Shown: positions 5,505 to 7,594 of the stretch, piece by piece
Position numbering within the stretch: position 1 is the first letter of the stretch
Layout of the letters: every line of letters begins with the position of its first letter
Origin: Verrucomicrobia bacterium UBA3063
GTDB taxonomy: Bacteria; Verrucomicrobiota; Verrucomicrobiia; Methylacidiphilales; Verrucolacustridaceae
Assembly (NCBI GenBank): GCA_002366885.1
Contig: DFCD01000082.1
Location: forward strand, 6,817-14,410
Length of the DNA: 7,594 nt
Direction: 5' to 3'
The notes under the pieces: model-generated
Databases searched by the model: none
Told to the model about the DNA's origin: nothing
The model's input: only the letters and a program-made list of their open reading frames with translations
Position numbers and translations under genes: made by a program

Positions 5505-6132
5505 GGCGGAGTTCCTTCTGGATTCGGGCAAAGATCTCTTCCCGGGAACCGGATGCGTCGATCAGCTTCACCCGCTGGGGCTGGTGTTTGGCGAGGGACC
5601 GGTATCCCTCGGCCACGGCCTCGTAGAATTTCAGATCCTGATCCTCCAGCCGGTCCTTCTGGCCCACGGGGCGCGGTCGTCGCAGGGCGCGGTTGCGGGC
5701 CTCCGATGGATCGAGATCGAAAACCAACGTCAGGTCCGGTTCCTGTTTGGCGATGGCAAAACGGTTGATGAAGGCGACGTCCTCCATCGGCAGGCCGCGG
5801 GCATATCCCTGATAGACGGTGGTGGAGTCATGAAAACGGTCCGCGACCACCCATTCCCCTTTGGCCAGGGTGGGCAGGATGAGGTGGCGGACCAGCTCCG
5901 CGCGGCTCGCCGCAAAAAGGAGCAGTTCGGTTTCCGGCCACATCTGGTCCCCATCGGCATCATGTTTCAGCAGATGGCGGATTTTTTCCCCGACCGGGGT
6001 GCCGCCGGGCTCGCGGACCTCGTGGACGGTGAGGCCCGCCGAGCGAAGCCAGACAAGGGTGGAGGCGATCTGGGTGCTTTTGCCGCAACCCTCGCTGCCC
6101 TCGAAGGTGAGGAAGCGGCCCGGCGCCGTCAT
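5479..6132 (-). CDS. tmk: Thymidylate kinase
   Basis: Tmk phosphorylates dTMP to dTDP with ATP in the cytoplasm, feeding dTTP synthesis. The 217-residue P-loop kinase has the Walker A EGSEGCGKST (11-20) with no Arg in the loop, as in bacterial enzymes whose basic catalytic residue is in the LID. REPGGTPVG (40-48), the DRF motif DRFHDSTTVYQGYARG (98-113) and the LID segment around RRPRPVGQKDRLE (151-163) follow in the normal order. Length is slightly above the usual 205-213 because of the tail. The ATG (6130-6132) overlaps the ispF TGA as ATGA, which fixes the start; the frame is open 91 codons further upstream, but that part overlaps ispF and is Arg/Gly-rich shadow sequence. The 3' end overlaps holB, so ispF, tmk and holB are very likely one transcript. 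Confidence 0.96.
   Translation of the reverse strand: MTAPGRFLTFEGSEGCGKSTQIASTLVWLRSAGLTVHEVREPGGTPVGEKIRHLLKHDADGDQMWPETELLLFAASRAELVRHLILPTLAKGEWVVADRFHDSTTVYQGYARGLPMEDVAFINRFAIAKQEPDLTLVFDLDPSEARNRALRRPRPVGQKDRLEDQDLKFYEAVAEGYRSLAKHQPQRVKLIDASGSREEIFARIQKELRRAFPSLPR
5513..5519 (-). promoter_or_regulatory. Ribosome binding site favouring the GTG start of holB
   Basis: AGAAGGA on the transcribed strand lies 8 nt before the GTG at 5502-5504 and inside the last codons of tmk. It is the strongest SD on the minus strand of this window and is the reason for choosing GTG over the upstream TTG. Confidence 0.6.
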
Positions 6133-6608
6133 GCCGGCACGTCGAGGGCGGCGGTGGCCAGGGCGGCGATGCCTTCCCCCCGGCCGACAAAGCCGATCTT
6201 TTCGTTGGTGGTGGCCTTGAGGTTTACCTGGTCTTCCTTCACGCCCAAAGCCGCGGCGATCTTCTTTCGCATCGCCGGGAAGTGAGGGACCAGTTTGGGT
6301 GCCTCCGCCATCAGGGAGGCGTCCACATTGAGGATCGTCGCTTTGCGCTCCCTGGCCAACCGCGCTGCCTCGGCCAGGAAGATGGTGCTGGCGGCGCCTT
6401 TCCACTGCGGATCGGTGTTGGGGAAATGGGTGCCGATGTCGCCCGCGGCCAGGGCCCCGAGGAGCGCGTCGGTCAGGGCGTGGAGCAGGACATCGGCATC
6501 GCTGTGACCCTCCAGTCCGCGGTCGTGGGGAATGGTGACACCGCCGAGAATCAGGGGACGGCCTGGAACCAGCGGATGAACGTCATAACCCATGCCCACT
6601 CGCAACAT
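6129..6608 (-). CDS. ispF: 2-C-methyl-D-erythritol 2,4-cyclodiphosphate synthase
   Basis: IspF cyclises CDP-methylerythritol phosphate to ME-cPP, releasing CMP, in the MEP pathway to isoprenoids; it works as a trimer in the cytoplasm. At 159 residues it has the standard length. Metal ligands are in place: Asp9 and His11 (GYDVHPL) and His43 (SDADVLLHALTDALLGA). The substrate loop GDIGTHFPNTDPQWKGA (56-72) and the C-terminal signature ATTNEKIGFVGRGEGIAALA (132-151) are intact. The usual His/Phe/Ile between the first two glycines is Met (RVGMGYDVH), a mild variant. It is a single-domain enzyme, with no fused IspD, and ispD is not visible next to it. It is the first gene of the ispF-tmk-holB run; the ATG (6606-6608) is preceded by pyrimidine-rich GATTTTCCC with no SD. 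Confidence 0.97.
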   Translation of the reverse strand: MLRVGMGYDVHPLVPGRPLILGGVTIPHDRGLEGHSDADVLLHALTDALLGALAAGDIGTHFPNTDPQWKGAASTIFLAEAARLARERKATILNVDASLMAEAPKLVPHFPAMRKKIAAALGVKEDQVNLKATTNEKIGFVGRGEGIAALATAALDVPA

Positions 6609-6629
6609 GGGAAAATCATGTCGTCGTGG

Positions 6630-6650
6630 CCGTTGCGAGCCAACGGTTTT
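6630..6650 (+). terminator. Terminator-like hairpin with TTTT in the ispF/hpf divergent spacer
   Basis: CCGTTG, loop CGAGC, CAACGG form a perfect six-pair stem, followed at once by TTTT on the plus strand, with two further G-T pairs possible below it. By shape it is a short rho-independent terminator, yet no plus-strand gene lies upstream in the spacer. It could stop antisense transcription across ispF, act in the hpf leader, or serve as an operator in DNA form. The T-run is short, so real termination is uncertain. Confidence 0.4.
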
Positions 6651-6700
6651 CCTGAAACTTCTTGGCAGAGGCGGGGTCGACAGTGCGAAAAACCTTTCCT

Positions 6701-6704
6701 AGGA
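6701..6704 (+). promoter_or_regulatory. Ribosome binding site of hpf
   Basis: AGGA lies 7 nt before the ATG at 6712 (AGGATTCCCGGATG), supporting this start. Confidence 0.6.
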
Positions 6705-6711
6705 TTCCCGG

Positions 6712-7065
6712 ATGCACGTCCATATCACTCCCCGGCACCTCCCGTTGACCGACGGGATCGACACCTACGTCAAAAACAAGCTCTCCCACCTGGACCATTT
6801 TGAGGGTCGGATCCTGGGGGCCCACGTGGTTCTCTGGCATGACCACAGCGCGCCCCCCAAGAAGCAGTTCCGCGTCAAGGTGCACCTTGCTTTGCCCGGT
6901 CCCGATCTCTTCGCCGAGGCCGGGGAGGACGACCTCTATGCCGCGATCGACAAGGTGGAGGAAAAACTCAACGGGGAACTGCGCAAACGAAAAACCAAGA
7001 TGGTGGATCGTCGCCGTCACATGGAGGCGCGGCGCAAGGAGCGGGTTCGGAGATTTGGGCGGTAG
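6712..7065 (+). CDS. hpf: Ribosome hibernation promoting factor / RaiA family (short form with basic tail)
   Basis: This small protein belongs to the HPF/RaiA (ribosomal subunit interface, S30AE) family, which binds the 30S decoding region in slow growth or stress and inactivates ribosomes. The start MHVHITPRHLPLTDGIDTYV (1-20) and helix KNKLSHLDHF (21-30) match the family beta1-alpha1, and DLYAAIDKVEEKLNGELRKRK (74-94) is the second helix, equivalent to the DMYAAID...KL...Q block. At 117 residues it is longer than the usual short HPF (about 95) but lacks the roughly 60-residue C-terminal dimerisation domain of long HPF. Instead it ends in a very basic tail from about 91, including VDRRRHMEARRKERVRRF. 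It is read away from ispF, has a clear AGGA SD, and is followed 74 bp later by a plsC-type gene on the same strand. Confidence 0.88.
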   Translation: MHVHITPRHLPLTDGIDTYVKNKLSHLDHFEGRILGAHVVLWHDHSAPPKKQFRVKVHLALPGPDLFAEAGEDDLYAAIDKVEEKLNGELRKRKTKMVDRRRHMEARRKERVRRFGR

Positions 7066-7100
7066 GGGTTGACGGTTTCCCCGGGACGTGCGAACCAAAC

Positions 7101-7121
7101 GGACGTCTCCGTGGGGCGTCC
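7101..7121 (+). other. Imperfect hairpin between hpf and the acyltransferase gene
   Basis: GGACG and CGTCC can pair, with CTCC/GGGG partly extending the stem towards a tight loop. The downstream sequence CCACCGCAGTTTCCGTTT has only broken T-runs, so a terminator for hpf is possible but weak. The 74-bp gap contains no other signal I can support. Confidence 0.3.
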
Positions 7122-7139
7122 CCACCGCAGTTTCCGTTT

Positions 7140-7594
7140 ATGTCGGACGTGGCGTATTGGACGGTGGTGCATGGGCTGAAGGGGATCTTTTCCTGCTTCT
7201 GCCGGGTGGAGACGCACCGGACCCGGGAGGTGCCGGCCGGACCATGGATTCTCGCCTGTAACCATCTCAGCCATTTTGATCCGCCCCTGATCGCCGGCGC
7301 CTTCCGGAAACCCCTGGATTTTCTCGCCATGCGGGAGCTTTTCCGCCCCGCCTGGTTTGGTTCTCTTCTTCGTGCGGCCAATGTCATTCCCGTCGGCCGC
7401 CGCCAGGCCGATACCGCCGCGTTGAAGGCGGCTATCCGAAGTCTGGAAAAGGGAAGGATCGTCTGTGTGTTTCCCGAGGGAGGGCTGCGGGCGGGGTCAA
7501 CCTCGGTGCTGGGGGGAGCGGAGCTGACGGAAGGGGTGGCCCTCTTGGCCTCGCGCGCCCAGGTGCCGGTGCGTCCGGCGGTGATCGTGGGGAG
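7140..7594 (+). CDS. plsC: 1-acyl-sn-glycerol-3-phosphate acyltransferase (PlsC/LPLAT family), C-terminus cut by window edge
   Basis: The 151 visible residues form the catalytic part of a glycerolipid acyltransferase, which adds a fatty acyl chain to lysophosphatidic acid at the inner face of the membrane. Motif I NHLSHFDPP (41-49) has the catalytic HX4D pair His42/Asp47. RELFRPAWFG...IPVGR (65-87) corresponds to motif II, FPEGGLRAG (111-119) to the FPEGTR motif with Gly replacing Thr, and VPVRPAVIVG (142-151) to motif IV. The hydrophobic N-terminal part (about 5-22) is weak as a membrane helix. The ATG at 7140-7142 is the first start in this frame, with pyrimidine-rich CAGTTTCCGTTT before it and no SD. 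Related LPLAT enzymes act on other lyso-lipids or ornithine lipids, so the family call is firmer than the substrate. Confidence 0.88.
   Translation, partial: MSDVAYWTVVHGLKGIFSCFCRVETHRTREVPAGPWILACNHLSHFDPPLIAGAFRKPLDFLAMRELFRPAWFGSLLRAANVIPVGRRQADTAALKAAIRSLEKGRIVCVFPEGGLRAGSTSVLGGAELTEGVALLASRAQVPVRPAVIVG

Larger units (their letters stand above)
6609..6711. promoter_or_regulatory. Divergent intergenic region between ispF and hpf
   Basis: These 103 bp separate two divergently read genes and must hold both promoters or leaders. A hairpin (next entry) lies near the ispF side. TTGGCA at 6662-6667 is a possible -35 for the plus-strand gene, but nothing resembling TATAAT stands 16-18 bp after it, so I do not assign a promoter. 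Confidence 0.4.

Noticed and set aside
6133..6405. 91-codon N-terminal extension of tmk
   Set aside because: It overlaps ispF in another frame and precedes the normal thymidylate-kinase N-terminus; the ATGA junction gives the true start.
6662..6690. Sigma-54 or sigma-70 promoter for hpf at TTGGCA
   Set aside because: TTGGCA is followed by neither a -12 GC element nor a TATAAT-like hexamer at 16-18 bp.
6616..7125. Minus-strand open frame (169 codons) opposite hpf
   Set aside because: Such antisense frames over hpf are a known annotation trap. The plus frame has an SD and S30AE-family motifs, and the minus frame has none.

Overview
This 7.6 kb, GC-rich window is an ordinary chromosomal housekeeping region, with no RNA gene, mobile element, CRISPR array or phage gene that I can see. 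The genes are tightly packed, with 4-bp ATGA overlaps and gaps of 1-40 bp, and all are bacterial core-metabolism or replication genes. Several starts lack a Shine-Dalgarno sequence. The gene content and the PfkB family present fit a Gram-negative bacterium of the Verrucomicrobiota/PVC or Bacteroidota-Chlorobi neighbourhood, with Verrucomicrobiota my best guess. That placement is recalled from protein style and not proven here.

Layout. (1) Bases 1-629, minus strand: the N-terminal two thirds of a membrane fatty-acid (acyl-CoA/acyl-lipid) desaturase, cut by the window edge. (2) 630-784: an intergenic spacer with a GTTTAN hexanucleotide repeat. (3) 785-4556, minus strand: a five-gene run read accB - accC - thiE - pfkB-family kinase - small three-helix membrane protein. 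It starts from an AT-rich upstream region (4557-4643) that holds a perfect 7+7 bp inverted repeat. (4) 4644-6608, minus strand: an overlapping run ispF - tmk - holB. (5) 6609-6711: a divergent intergenic region with a hairpin followed by four T. (6) 6712-7594, plus strand: a ribosome hibernation factor (short HPF/RaiA type with a basic tail), then a PlsC-type acyltransferase cut by the right edge.

Functionally, AccB and AccC are the carrier and biotin-carboxylase halves of acetyl-CoA carboxylase, which makes malonyl-CoA for fatty-acid synthesis. The desaturase and PlsC act further down the lipid pathway, IspF is in the MEP isoprenoid pathway, and Tmk and HolB serve DNA synthesis. ThiE makes thiamine phosphate. 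The PfkB kinase and the small membrane protein have no assigned role, and their coupling to accBC-thiE is the main biological oddity. I found no convincing new system. The most useful leads are the inverted repeat upstream of accB, the uncharacterised operon tail, the pyrimidine-rich SD-less starts, and the intergenic repeat.
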